NCBI GenBank assembly: GCA_947484275.1
Contig: CANKOY010000001.1
Span: 1-64,000 of the forward strand
Length of the DNA: 64,000 bases
Direction of reading: 5' to 3'
Source: Planctomycetota bacterium
Lineage (GTDB): Bacteria > Planctomycetota > UBA1135 > GCA-002686595
A program made the translations under genes and the position numbers. This document shows positions 8,494 to 16,740 of the stretch, one piece after another (the first letter of the stretch is position 1; every line of letters starts with the position of its first letter). The notes beneath the pieces were generated by a model. The model saw nothing but the letters and a program-made list of their open reading frames with translations. It made no database searches and was not told where the DNA came from.

Positions 8494-9282
8494 TCAGAAC
8501 GGGTTGATGCGCTCCAGGAAGGCGTCGATGCTGTGGCCAAGACGCGTGTGGATGAACAGCAGGCCGCAGAGCACGAGCGCGGTGAAGATGGCCAGGATCA
8601 TGAACTGCACAAGGACGAAGGCCACCCCGGTGCGCGCCGCCTTGCGGACTTGGCGCATCGGACTGCGTGTCACCGAGGACATCAATAGGTCGCGCATCAG
8701 CCGCGTGGATCGTTCCGCCAAGCGCGGGTCGTCGTCGGCGAGCCCCGGCGCACTGGCCAGGAGATCGCGCGCAGCGGATTCCGGTTCGAACTCGCCGCGG
8801 GTCACGGACTGCTGCCAGCGCTTGAGCACCTCGCGATCGCCGAGGGCCAGCTCGGCCACGAGCCCGGCCTTGAGCCAGCGCCACGGCCCCGGCGATCGAG
8901 CGGCGCCCGACCCGGCCGCGGGTGACGGCGCTGGGGTGAGCTTGGCCGTGGCGGGCAACGCAGGGGTCGCTTTGACCTCCTCGAGTTGCGCCTGGCCGTC
9001 GTCGTATCCGAAGGTCGCCGTCAGTCCGTGCCACTCGATTCGATCGCCGCCGCGCAGTCCCATTTCTTGGGCCGCCTGACCGTTGACCCGGGGCGCTTCG
9101 CCGCCTCCAACGAAAATCAGTTTGGGCGGTTCGCTCCACAGGTGCACGCAGTCGTGGCCACTCCCTTCGACGCGCACGTCCGCCCGCGGACCGCCGAGCA
9201 TGGTCAAGCCGGGCTTCAAATCGACGCGCAACTCCCCCGGGGGGCCTTGACTTGCGGTGAGGATCAACCAGGCACGGCTCAT
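8494..9282 (-). CDS. FHA-like membrane protein
   Basis: 262 residues. Residues 1-95 resemble a forkhead-associated fold: an N-terminal strand, LTMLGGPRADVRV, then VNGQAAQE and LRGGDRIEWHG, in the order seen in FHA domains. The usual GR and SxxH residues are not clearly kept, so phosphothreonine binding is uncertain. A Pro/Ala linker follows. A charged helical region and one transmembrane segment (about 222-246) end the protein, placing the FHA-like part in the cytoplasm. It heads the minus-strand run 9282-6463 and diverges from the secreted-protein gene at 9443. Confidence 0.68.
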   Translation of the reverse strand: MSRAWLILTASQGPPGELRVDLKPGLTMLGGPRADVRVEGSGHDCVHLWSEPPKLIFVGGGEAPRVNGQAAQEMGLRGGDRIEWHGLTATFGYDDGQAQLEEVKATPALPATAKLTPAPSPAAGSGAARSPGPWRWLKAGLVAELALGDREVLKRWQQSVTRGEFEPESAARDLLASAPGLADDDPRLAERSTRLMRDLLMSSVTRSPMRQVRKAARTGVAFVLVQFMILAIFTALVLCGLLFIHTRLGHSIDAFLERINPF

Positions 9283-9442
9283 GGGAGGTCAGTTCCTACC
9301 CGATTGTCGCGCCGCCCGCACGCACACATTCCATCGCCGGCCCGGGGATGTAGTTCGCCGGCGCGCGGTCGACTATCGTGCCCGCGCGAGTAGTTCCCTG
9401 AACGCCCGCGCCGTCTGGACGCTGCCCGGAGAAGACCAAGCC

Positions 9443-11017
9443 ATGCTGCTCCCCACCCTCCTGTGCCTTGCCTTGTCCGGTGCCGCGCCCCAGGACCGAT
9501 CCCCGGGCGCGAACGGCAGCTGGCGCGCCCTGCCTCTGCCGGGCCTGTGTCGAAGCGCCCCTCCCGCCGTCGTTCCGCCGCGTCTCGTCGGCGGATCCCA
9601 CCTCATCACCCCCCCATGGGCGGGCAATTCGGCGGCAGCCGTCGCGGCCCTCAACCCTGCAGCCTTTGCCAGCCTGCTCTCCGAGGAGAGCAGGCGCAGC
9701 GGGTGGAACGTCAGCGTGCACCCGATTTTTCCGCCACTGCTCGTCAATGGTCCAGACTCCGGATGCCAATCCGCAGCAGACTTTTGCGCCGAGATCGACC
9801 GCGCCTCGCGCGGTTTGGAAGTCGAACTCTCGGTCTGGCTGGTGCGCGCCAGCGGCGCGTCCGCGGCCCAAGCCGTCGCCCCCAAGGACGCTCCTTGGGG
9901 CTTCGCGCGCCTGATTTCCGGCGGAGAGACGACGCTCGGCGAGCAAGCGGCACAGAGCTACGTCCACAATTACTCCGTCGAAGTTGCCACGGACTCGGGC
10001 GTGGCGGCCCCAGTCATCGGCCGAGCGCTGACGGGAGACATCGTTCACCTGCGCGCCATGCGCGCCCGAGGTGGCACGGCGGTGTACATCGACGGCCTGC
10101 TCGATCTGTCGCGCCTGGTATCGATGGACGAATATGCGCTTTCCGCCCCGGACCTCGGATCCCTTCACCAGCCGCGCGTCCAGGCATTTCAGGTCGCCTT
10201 CTCCGGAACGGTCGCCTCAGGCACTCCCCTGCGCGTCAGTTGGTCGGGCATGGGAACTTCTGAGGCCCTGACCGAAGGCTCGCTATGGATCATCCCGCGC
10301 GCCACGCCCGACGCTCGCGAGGGACGCTGGCGCGTGATGGACACTGCGCTGCTTTCTGCACTGCCCTGGGAACTTCCGCTTGTGCCTCCCGGAGTTGGAC
10401 TCGATTCGATCGCGGAGCTTGGTGCCTACGCAGAGGGACCTGCACCCGTGGCCGCGACTCTGATTGCCAAAGAGGCGGAGGTGGCGCGTTCCAGTGCTTC
10501 GCGCTCGCGGCCGTTGTTCGTGGCAGGTGAGAACGTGGTGCTCGGCCCAAGCTCCGAAGAAGAGAGTTGGGCCGCCATCGACGGATTCCACGGAGCACTC
10601 GAAGCCTCTCGCACGCGCAACGTAGAAATCCAGGTACAGCGCGGCGCCGGATCGGTTCGACTGCCCGTGGCTGGCGGCGCCCAGTGGCGCGTGCTGATTT
10701 GCGACGAAACGACCGCGGTTCTCGACTACGACGTCGAAATCGCGCCGGAAACTTGGATGCCTGGACCGCGCGTGGAGCGCTCGCTGGAGGGCTTTTGCGC
10801 TCAGGGGCTGTCGAGTACGGAATTGACGACTTACACGGCGTGGGTGGCAGGGACCAGTGAGCGTCGCACCTTGGAGCGCGCGGTCGTTCCCCTGGGCCGA
10901 CTGGAAGTTCAGCGCCGCGCCTGGCGCAGTTCCCGGGGCGAGGTTCGCGCTGGGCAGTCGGCGGAGATCGCGAGCGGCACAACCTCAGCGCTTACGATTT
11001 CTGTTCGCGGACTCTGA
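9443..11017 (+). CDS. Secreted protein of unknown function
   Basis: 524 residues. The start at 9443 was chosen because it gives a clean signal peptide (MLLPTLLCLALSGAAPQ, cleavage near 15-18); the frame is open further upstream without a better start. The mature part is rich in Ala, Gly, Val and Ser with alternating hydrophobic stretches, suggesting beta structure. A few cysteines are present (mature positions near 36, 109, 118). No catalytic motif or known domain was recognised. It is probably periplasmic. The kinase-TPR gene follows 93 bases downstream on the same strand. Confidence 0.7.
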   Translation: MLLPTLLCLALSGAAPQDRSPGANGSWRALPLPGLCRSAPPAVVPPRLVGGSHLITPPWAGNSAAAVAALNPAAFASLLSEESRRSGWNVSVHPIFPPLLVNGPDSGCQSAADFCAEIDRASRGLEVELSVWLVRASGASAAQAVAPKDAPWGFARLISGGETTLGEQAAQSYVHNYSVEVATDSGVAAPVIGRALTGDIVHLRAMRARGGTAVYIDGLLDLSRLVSMDEYALSAPDLGSLHQPRVQAFQVAFSGTVASGTPLRVSWSGMGTSEALTEGSLWIIPRATPDAREGRWRVMDTALLSALPWELPLVPPGVGLDSIAELGAYAEGPAPVAATLIAKEAEVARSSASRSRPLFVAGENVVLGPSSEEESWAAIDGFHGALEASRTRNVEIQVQRGAGSVRLPVAGGAQWRVLICDETTAVLDYDVEIAPETWMPGPRVERSLEGFCAQGLSSTELTTYTAWVAGTSERRTLERAVVPLGRLEVQRRAWRSSRGEVRAGQSAEIASGTTSALTISVRGL

Positions 11018-11041
11018 GCGCGGGCGCGAATTTTCCTTGAG

Positions 11042-11056
11042 TCTCTCTCAGAGAGA
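11042..11056. repeat. Perfect hyphenated palindrome in front of the kinase gene
   Basis: TCTCTCT-C-AGAGAGA lies 25 bases after the secreted-protein stop and 55 bases before the kinase ATG. A second inverted repeat, GCGAC (11072-11076) and GTCGC (11086-11090), follows. There is no T-run, so an operator or mRNA hairpin is more likely than an intrinsic terminator. Confidence 0.35.
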
Positions 11057-11110
11057 AATCGCCGCGCCCCTGCGACGCGGCGGGAGTCGCGCGACGCTAG
11101 ACTCCGGCGA

Positions 11111-14100
11111 ATGCCTGTGCCCCTTCCGCATTCGCCGAATTCTCAACCTTCCGTGGGCGCGCGCCTGAGAGAAATCTATGGCGCCGACGTTGACCCTCGG
11201 GTCGAACTCTCCCCCAACACGGTGCCGGATTCTCACACTCAACGCCAAGCGTCCGGGGTTCAACATTCCGCGGGCGTGCTTTCGCGTCTGAGCGAGCGTG
11301 GTGCGAGCGCGTCGCGCTATCGGCTCGACGGTGAAATTGCCCGCGGCGGCATGGGCGCGATCTTGCAGGTCTTCGACGAAGACCTGCGGCGTCGCCTGGC
11401 GATGAAAGTGATCCTCGATCATCGGACGGGCGAAGCCGGCGTGGACACGAAACACGTTCATCCGGCGCTTCTGGCGCGCTTCCTCGAGGAAGCCCAGGTC
11501 ACCGGTCAGCTCGATCACCCCGGAATCGTCCCGGTGCACGAACTGGGCCTCGACGAGCGCGGGCAGGCGTACTTCACCATGCGCTTGGTCCAGGGACGCG
11601 ACCTCGAGGCCATCTTCGAACTTGCGGCGTCGGGGCGAGACGAATGGTCGCAGACGCGGGCGCTCGGGGTGCTGCTCAAGGTCTGCGAGGCCATGGCCTA
11701 CGCTCACGCGAAAGGTGTGGTCCACCGCGACTTGAAACCTGCCAACGTCATGGTTGGCCAGTTCGGAGAGGTCTACGTCATGGACTGGGGGCTGGCGCGC
11801 GTGTCCCAGCAGGCCGACAGGCACGATCTGAGAATTCGCCTACCCGAGAACGCCGACACCGCGACGAAGACGGCTGCCGCGCGGTCGACACCTCGCAGCG
11901 CTGCCAGCGCGGCGGAAACTGGCTTGCACTCCCTGCCCGGGGTCGAAACGGATCGGCGCGAGGCTTCGGCCCTGGGCAGCGGCGACGCGTTGCTCACCAT
12001 GGACGGTTCGGTTGTCGGTACGCCGTGTTACATGCCGCCTGAGCAGGCGCGCGGTCAGGTGGGCCAGTTGGACGAGCGCGCGGATGTCTACGCCGTGGGC
12101 GCCATGCTGTACCGACTGCTGTGCGGAGCAGCGCCGTTCATGCAGCGCGGAGAAGCTGCGGCACCGACGACGATTCTGCTGCGCGTGCTCAACGGGCCGC
12201 CCGTGCCACTGGAGGATTTGGCGCGCGACACGCCTGCGGAACTCGCCGCGATCTGTGCCAAGGCCATGGCCCGCGATCCGTCAGAACGCTACGCCAACAT
12301 GCTCGCCCTCGCAGACGACCTTCGCGCCTTTCTGGAGGGTCGCGTCGTCAAGGCCTACGAGGTCGGCGCACTCGCCGAGGCGCGCAAGTGGGTGCGACGC
12401 AATCGACCGTTGTCGGCGGCCCTGGCCGCGGCGGTCCTGATTCTCGTCGTCGGACTCGTTGCAAGCCTGGTGTTTGCAGATCGCGCCGAGGACAGCGCCC
12501 TGCTCGCCGAAGAACGCCGATTCGAGGCCGATGCGAATGCCGACCGCGCGCGCCGACAGGCGCTCATCGCCGGAGAGGCGAACGACTTCCTCAACAACGA
12601 CCTCTTGGCGTCGATCGCACCCGAGCATGAGGGCATCGACGTCACCGTGCGCGAGGTGCTCGACCACGCGGCCGCACGTCTTGAACTGCGCTTCACAGAC
12701 GAACCGGAAGTGGAGGCCGCCCTGCGCACGACCATCGGAACGAGCTACTCGCGCATCGGCGAGTACAGGGGCGCCCGAAAGCACCTCGAACGCGCCCTGG
12801 AACTGCGCAAGACACACGCGGGTCCCCGCGCGGAATCGACCCTGGAATCGATGAACAACGTGGCTGCGGTCTGGGCCGAACTCGGCCTCAGCGCGGAGGC
12901 GATCGCCCTGTACGAGGAGGCGATCACATTGGCGCGGGAGATCCTGGGCCAGGAGGCGCGCGGCACGCTCTCGATGACCAACGATCTTGCGATCGTCTAC
13001 GGGGACATCGGAAGACTGCGCGAGGCGCGCCAACTGTACGAGGCCATCTTGCCGATCGAGGAGCGCGTGCATGGCGAGAACGACCAAGGCACGTTGTCGA
13101 CGGTAAACAACCTCGCGCTGCTCGATCAGCGCGAGGGACTTTTCGAGCCTGCGCGGGCGAAGTTACAGAGGGTCTTCGAACGGCGCCTCGCCGCGGAAGG
13201 CGAGCGTCACCCCGAGACCCTCATTGCCATGAGCAACCTGGCCACAGTGCTGGGCGACATGGGGCATTTCGCGGCGGCCGAAGAGCTCTCGCGGCGAGCA
13301 CTCGGGTTGCGCCGCGAAGTGCAGGGCCCGCGGCATCCGATGGTGGCTCAGGAGTTGGGCAACCTGGGCAACGTCGTCTCCGGCCTTGGACGATTCGGCG
13401 AGGCCCGCGCGCTGATCTCGGAGGGTCTGGAGATTTGCATCGAGCGCTTCGGCCCAGATCATGCGTTGACGTTGCTGGCACAGCACAACTTGGCTTCGAC
13501 GCTCCAGAGTCTTGGCCGAAACCGCGAGTCCCTGGAAATGGAGCAGGGCGTACTTGCGGCGCGACGGCGAGTGCTGGGGGACAAGCACGTCGACACGCTA
13601 GGTTCCATGGGCACGATTGCGCTCGCCTTGCGCGCTCTGGGGCGACTCGACGAATCCGAGGCGTTGCTCCTCGAAGCACTGGCCTTGAACCGCGAGGTGC
13701 TAGGCGTGGATCACCCTTCAACGCTGATCTGCAACGAGAACTTGGGCAACGTGTATTTCACCCAGGGCAAGCAAGCCGAGGCTGAGGCCATCGTTCGCGA
13801 AGTGCTCGAGGCCCGCGAGCGTGTCCTTGGCGACGGACACCCCGATGTGGCCAAGACCACATTCAACCTTGCCATGGTTCTCAAAGCCCAAGGCAAGACC
13901 TCTGACGCCCTGGACACGGTGCGCGAAGCCCTGGAGCTAAACCGCGCGGCCCTGGGAGACATCCATGTTCAAGTGGCTTCCTGCCTGCAGACTCTCGGGG
14001 ATCTTGAATTCCAGTCCGGGGATCGCGCGGCGGCGTCGCTCGCCTACGCGGAGTCGCTGGAAGTGCGCGGCGCCTTGGGCCTCGAGGATGAAGAGTCCGG

Positions 14101-14425
14101 CTACCTGCAGCACCAACTGGGAGTACTGCACTATGAAGACAAGGACTTCGCCGCGGCATTGCCGGCCTTCGAATTGGCGGTGGCCATGCGACGGCGGCTC
14201 GTCGGCGTCGACCTCGCTGGCTTGCGAGTTTCCCTGTTCTTGCAGGCCCGAACGCTCCTAGCACTGCGCCGCTTCGAGGAGGCTGAGCCCGTGGCACTGG
14301 AACTTCGCACTGCCGCTGCGCGCGCCGGAGCGGCGGGCGCCGAACACTTGACGCGGGCGCGCCAACTGCTTCTCCAGCTCTACGGGGACTGGGGCAAGCC
14401 CGAGGAAGCGGCAAAGTGGCGCTAA
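11111..14425 (+). CDS. Ser/Thr protein kinase with TPR repeats, membrane-anchored
   Basis: 1,104 residues. The kinase domain (about 75-415) has the Gly-rich loop ARGGMG, the Lys of AMKV, HRDLKPAN with catalytic Asp about 207, and DWG (about 225) where most kinases have DFG. The activation segment up to MPPEQ is about 80 residues, Ser/Thr/Ala-rich and far longer than usual. One transmembrane segment (about 434-456) separates it from some ten 42-residue kinesin-light-chain-type TPRs (about 500-1090). Topology suggests a cytoplasmic kinase with TPRs outside the inner membrane. The HRD and DFG-equivalent aspartates are present, so it should be active. DWG is frequent in planctomycete kinases. Confidence 0.92.
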   Translation: MPVPLPHSPNSQPSVGARLREIYGADVDPRVELSPNTVPDSHTQRQASGVQHSAGVLSRLSERGASASRYRLDGEIARGGMGAILQVFDEDLRRRLAMKVILDHRTGEAGVDTKHVHPALLARFLEEAQVTGQLDHPGIVPVHELGLDERGQAYFTMRLVQGRDLEAIFELAASGRDEWSQTRALGVLLKVCEAMAYAHAKGVVHRDLKPANVMVGQFGEVYVMDWGLARVSQQADRHDLRIRLPENADTATKTAAARSTPRSAASAAETGLHSLPGVETDRREASALGSGDALLTMDGSVVGTPCYMPPEQARGQVGQLDERADVYAVGAMLYRLLCGAAPFMQRGEAAAPTTILLRVLNGPPVPLEDLARDTPAELAAICAKAMARDPSERYANMLALADDLRAFLEGRVVKAYEVGALAEARKWVRRNRPLSAALAAAVLILVVGLVASLVFADRAEDSALLAEERRFEADANADRARRQALIAGEANDFLNNDLLASIAPEHEGIDVTVREVLDHAAARLELRFTDEPEVEAALRTTIGTSYSRIGEYRGARKHLERALELRKTHAGPRAESTLESMNNVAAVWAELGLSAEAIALYEEAITLAREILGQEARGTLSMTNDLAIVYGDIGRLREARQLYEAILPIEERVHGENDQGTLSTVNNLALLDQREGLFEPARAKLQRVFERRLAAEGERHPETLIAMSNLATVLGDMGHFAAAEELSRRALGLRREVQGPRHPMVAQELGNLGNVVSGLGRFGEARALISEGLEICIERFGPDHALTLLAQHNLASTLQSLGRNRESLEMEQGVLAARRRVLGDKHVDTLGSMGTIALALRALGRLDESEALLLEALALNREVLGVDHPSTLICNENLGNVYFTQGKQAEAEAIVREVLEARERVLGDGHPDVAKTTFNLAMVLKAQGKTSDALDTVREALELNRAALGDIHVQVASCLQTLGDLEFQSGDRAAASLAYAESLEVRGALGLEDEESGYLQHQLGVLHYEDKDFAAALPAFELAVAMRRRLVGVDLAGLRVSLFLQARTLLALRRFEEAEPVALELRTAAARAGAAGAEHLTRARQLLLQLYGDWGKPEEAAKWR

Positions 14426-14445
14426 CCACGCTCGCTTGCGCGTGG
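14426..14445 (+). terminator. Hairpin directly after the kinase stop codon
   Basis: CCACGC (14426-14431) pairs with GCGTGG (14440-14445) over an 8-base loop, starting at the first base after TAA. No T-run follows, so termination is uncertain, but the position fits a 3'-end structure. Confidence 0.4.
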
Positions 14446-14544
14446 ATCCCGGCTCCTGCGGACGGCTACGGTCTGGCGGTGTAGACTTGCCTGCGCCTCT
14501 TGGCCTCGGCCCCCGCGAATTCACCCACTTACACTTGACCTCGA

Positions 14545-14556
14545 AGTGACGTCACT
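14545..14556. promoter_or_regulatory. 12-base perfect palindrome in front of rpoN
   Basis: AGTGACGTCACT is a perfect palindrome ending three bases before the rpoN ATG at 14560. It could be an operator, for example for autoregulation, or a short hairpin at the initiation site. No Shine-Dalgarno is visible next to it. Confidence 0.4.
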
Positions 14557-14559
14557 GAC

Positions 14560-16032
14560 ATGAGACTCGGCCTGCATCAATCCGCGCGCATGGAACAGCG
14601 GATGGTTCAGTCGCCGCAGATGATTCAGGCGATGCAGATCCTGCAGCTTTCGAGCCAGGATCTTGCGGATCGAGTCGAGCAGGAGCTGAGCGAGAATCCC
14701 TTCCTGGAGATGATCGAACCTGGCCAGGACGCCGCAGGCGAGGTCGGGTCCTCGGATGGCGGCGTGCAACCCGCGGGGACCACCGCAGCTCCGGAAGCGG
14801 GCAGCGGGCTCGACATCGCACCCGATGGACCCGGCGAGGACTTCGAACGCTACGAGCGCGAATGGGATCCGGTGCGTCGCACGCGCGACAACGGCGATGG
14901 CGACCGCAAGCTCGAGGCCATGGCAAACACGCCCGACGCGCCCAAGAGCGTCGCCGAGGCGGTGCTGGATCAATTGGCGTTCCTCGACCTCGATGCACGG
15001 GGGCGTGCTCAAGCGGAGTACTTGGTCTATTCCCTCGATTCGCGCGGCTACCTCGAAGAAACCCTGGAGGAGATCGCCCAGGAATGCCAGGCCATGCCCG
15101 AGACCGCCGGGACCACGGTCGAGGAGTTGGCACGGGTGCTGCAGGATTTGCGCAGCGTGATTCACCCGGCCCTCGGCGCCCAGGACCTGCGCGAGTGCCT
15201 GCTGCTGCAATTGGAATCCAGCGGCGCGGAGACTCCGCTGCTACGGGCTCTGATTGAAAATCACCTCGAGGACATCACGACCAATCGCCTGCCGCGCATC
15301 GCCAAGGCCACCGGTCGCACGCTTGAGGAGGTCAAGTCCGCGATCGAGTCCTTGCGCGCCCTCGACCCGGCCCCAGGCGGCGAGTACGGCGAAAACACCG
15401 CGGCCGTGATCACTCCGGACGTGGCAGTCGACGAGCAGGACGGAGAATTTCAGGTGTCCCTGACGCGCCAGCGCTCCACGGAATTGCGCTTGTCGCCCAC
15501 CTACAAGCAGTTGCTGCGCGACAACAAGAAGGACCGCGCCCTGGCGGAATTCGTAAAGAAGCGCGTTGAGAATGCGCGCTGGTTCATCGAAGCCGTCTTG
15601 CAGCGCCAATCCACCCTGGAACGCATCGCCGTCTGCCTGTTCCAGCGCCAGCGCGAATTCCTGGAGCGGGGCGTGCGCGGGCTCAAGCCCCTGCGCATGC
15701 AGGAAGTCGCCGATGAAGTCGGCGTGCACATTTCCACGGTCAGCCGCGCCGTTTCCGGCAAGTACGCACAGACGCCGCGCGGGATCTTTCCGCTGAAGTA
15801 TTTCTTCACTGGCGGCACAACGAAGGAATCCGGCGAGGTGGCGAGCCAGGCGGCGATCAAGAACCGCATCGCAGAACTCGTGCGCCAGGAGGACGGCGCG
15901 AATCCGCTCTCCGACGATCAACTGGCTGAATTGCTGGGGAAGAGGGACCGCATCCGCATCGCACGGCGCACGGTGACGAAGTACCGCAAGGCGCTTTCGA
16001 TTCCCTCCTCTTCGCAGCGGCGCGTCTTCTAG
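14560..16032 (+). CDS. rpoN: RNA polymerase sigma-54 factor
   Basis: 490 residues with the full sigma-54 layout. Region I (1-50) is Gln/Leu-rich with QSPQMIQAMQILQLS and ENPFLE. An acidic linker follows, then the core-binding domain (about 130-300). Next come the helix-turn-helix (about 385-410) and the RpoN box ARRTVTKYRKAL (about 465-476; common form ARRTVAKYRE). It recruits RNA polymerase to -24/-12 promoters and needs AAA+ activators, two of which are encoded here (6463-7827 and 24063-25490). The 5' leader holds a perfect palindrome. Confidence 0.97.
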   Translation: MRLGLHQSARMEQRMVQSPQMIQAMQILQLSSQDLADRVEQELSENPFLEMIEPGQDAAGEVGSSDGGVQPAGTTAAPEAGSGLDIAPDGPGEDFERYEREWDPVRRTRDNGDGDRKLEAMANTPDAPKSVAEAVLDQLAFLDLDARGRAQAEYLVYSLDSRGYLEETLEEIAQECQAMPETAGTTVEELARVLQDLRSVIHPALGAQDLRECLLLQLESSGAETPLLRALIENHLEDITTNRLPRIAKATGRTLEEVKSAIESLRALDPAPGGEYGENTAAVITPDVAVDEQDGEFQVSLTRQRSTELRLSPTYKQLLRDNKKDRALAEFVKKRVENARWFIEAVLQRQSTLERIAVCLFQRQREFLERGVRGLKPLRMQEVADEVGVHISTVSRAVSGKYAQTPRGIFPLKYFFTGGTTKESGEVASQAAIKNRIAELVRQEDGANPLSDDQLAELLGKRDRIRIARRTVTKYRKALSIPSSSQRRVF

Positions 16033-16049
16033 GAACGCGCCCAGGGGCC

Positions 16050-16078
16050 CTGACGAATCGCCCGCGAGTTGGTATTCT
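16050..16078 (+). promoter_or_regulatory. Candidate sigma-70-type promoter for efp
   Basis: CTGACG (16050-16055) and TATTCT (16073-16078) each match four of six consensus bases and are separated by exactly 17. The -10 element lies about 90 bases before the efp ATG. The match is moderate and the assignment is by eye. Confidence 0.35.
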
Positions 16079-16169
16079 GTGAGGTTGATCGACGGCCGGC
16101 CACAGCTCGCCTGCCACTCCAGCCCGCGGCCCGAGGTCGGCGGGGAAAAACTCGAACCGGGACAAGAAT

Positions 16170-16736
16170 ATGGGCGTAAGGGCAACTGAACTGCGCAAGG
16201 GCGTGGTCATTCAAGTGGACGGCGACCTGCTCCTGATCACGGAGTACATGCACCACACGCCAGGCAACCTGCGCGCAGTCATCCATGTCAAGTTGAAGTC
16301 GCTCAAGAGCGGTTCCAGCAAGGAGATGCGGCTGAACGCCAGCGAGTCTCTGGAGGTCGCCTACCTCGACAAAAAGCCCTGCGAGTACCTCTACAAGGAA
16401 GTCAACGGCGGGTACGTCTTCATGGACCAGGAGTCGTACGAGCAAGTGACGATTCAGCCGGAGATGATCGCCGAGCAAATGGGCTTCGTGAAGGAGAACA
16501 CCGTGGTCGCGATCACCTTCCACGACAATCTGCCGATCGGCATCGAAGTCCCGCCTTCGGTGGTGCTCAAGGTCACGGAGGCAGAGCCCGCGGTGCGCGG
16601 CAACACCGCCACCAACGTCAAGAAAGAGGTGACCCTGGAGACGGGCCTGAAGATCAAGGTGCCGATCCACATCTCCGTGGGCGACATGGTCAAGGTGCGC
16701 ACCGCCGATAGCGAGTTTCAGGGCCGCTCGAACTGA
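16170..16736 (+). CDS. efp: Elongation factor P
   Basis: 188 residues in three domains: KOW-like (1-65), OB (about 66-128) and C-terminal OB (about 129-188). It binds stalled ribosomes and promotes peptide bonds at consecutive prolines. The domain I loop that carries the modified Lys34 in E. coli (PGKGQA) reads PGNLRA, so Asn33 stands at the tip and the nearby residues are not lysine either. Beta-lysylation or 5-aminopentanol modification at this site is therefore not possible, and the Arg rhamnosylation form is also absent. No modifying enzyme gene is nearby. Confidence 0.94.
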   Translation: MGVRATELRKGVVIQVDGDLLLITEYMHHTPGNLRAVIHVKLKSLKSGSSKEMRLNASESLEVAYLDKKPCEYLYKEVNGGYVFMDQESYEQVTIQPEMIAEQMGFVKENTVVAITFHDNLPIGIEVPPSVVLKVTEAEPAVRGNTATNVKKEVTLETGLKIKVPIHISVGDMVKVRTADSEFQGRSN

Positions 16737-16740
16737 GCCC

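Noticed and set aside
12281-13087. Minus-strand frame of 268 codons
   Set aside because: It is antisense to the kinase-TPR gene, which has clear motifs in its own frame.
15127-15143. Near-consensus sigma-54 -24/-12 element, TTGGCACG-N4-CTGCA
   Set aside because: The spacing is exact with one mismatch, but it lies in the middle of rpoN coding sequence. About one such match is expected by chance in 128 kb of two-strand sequence.
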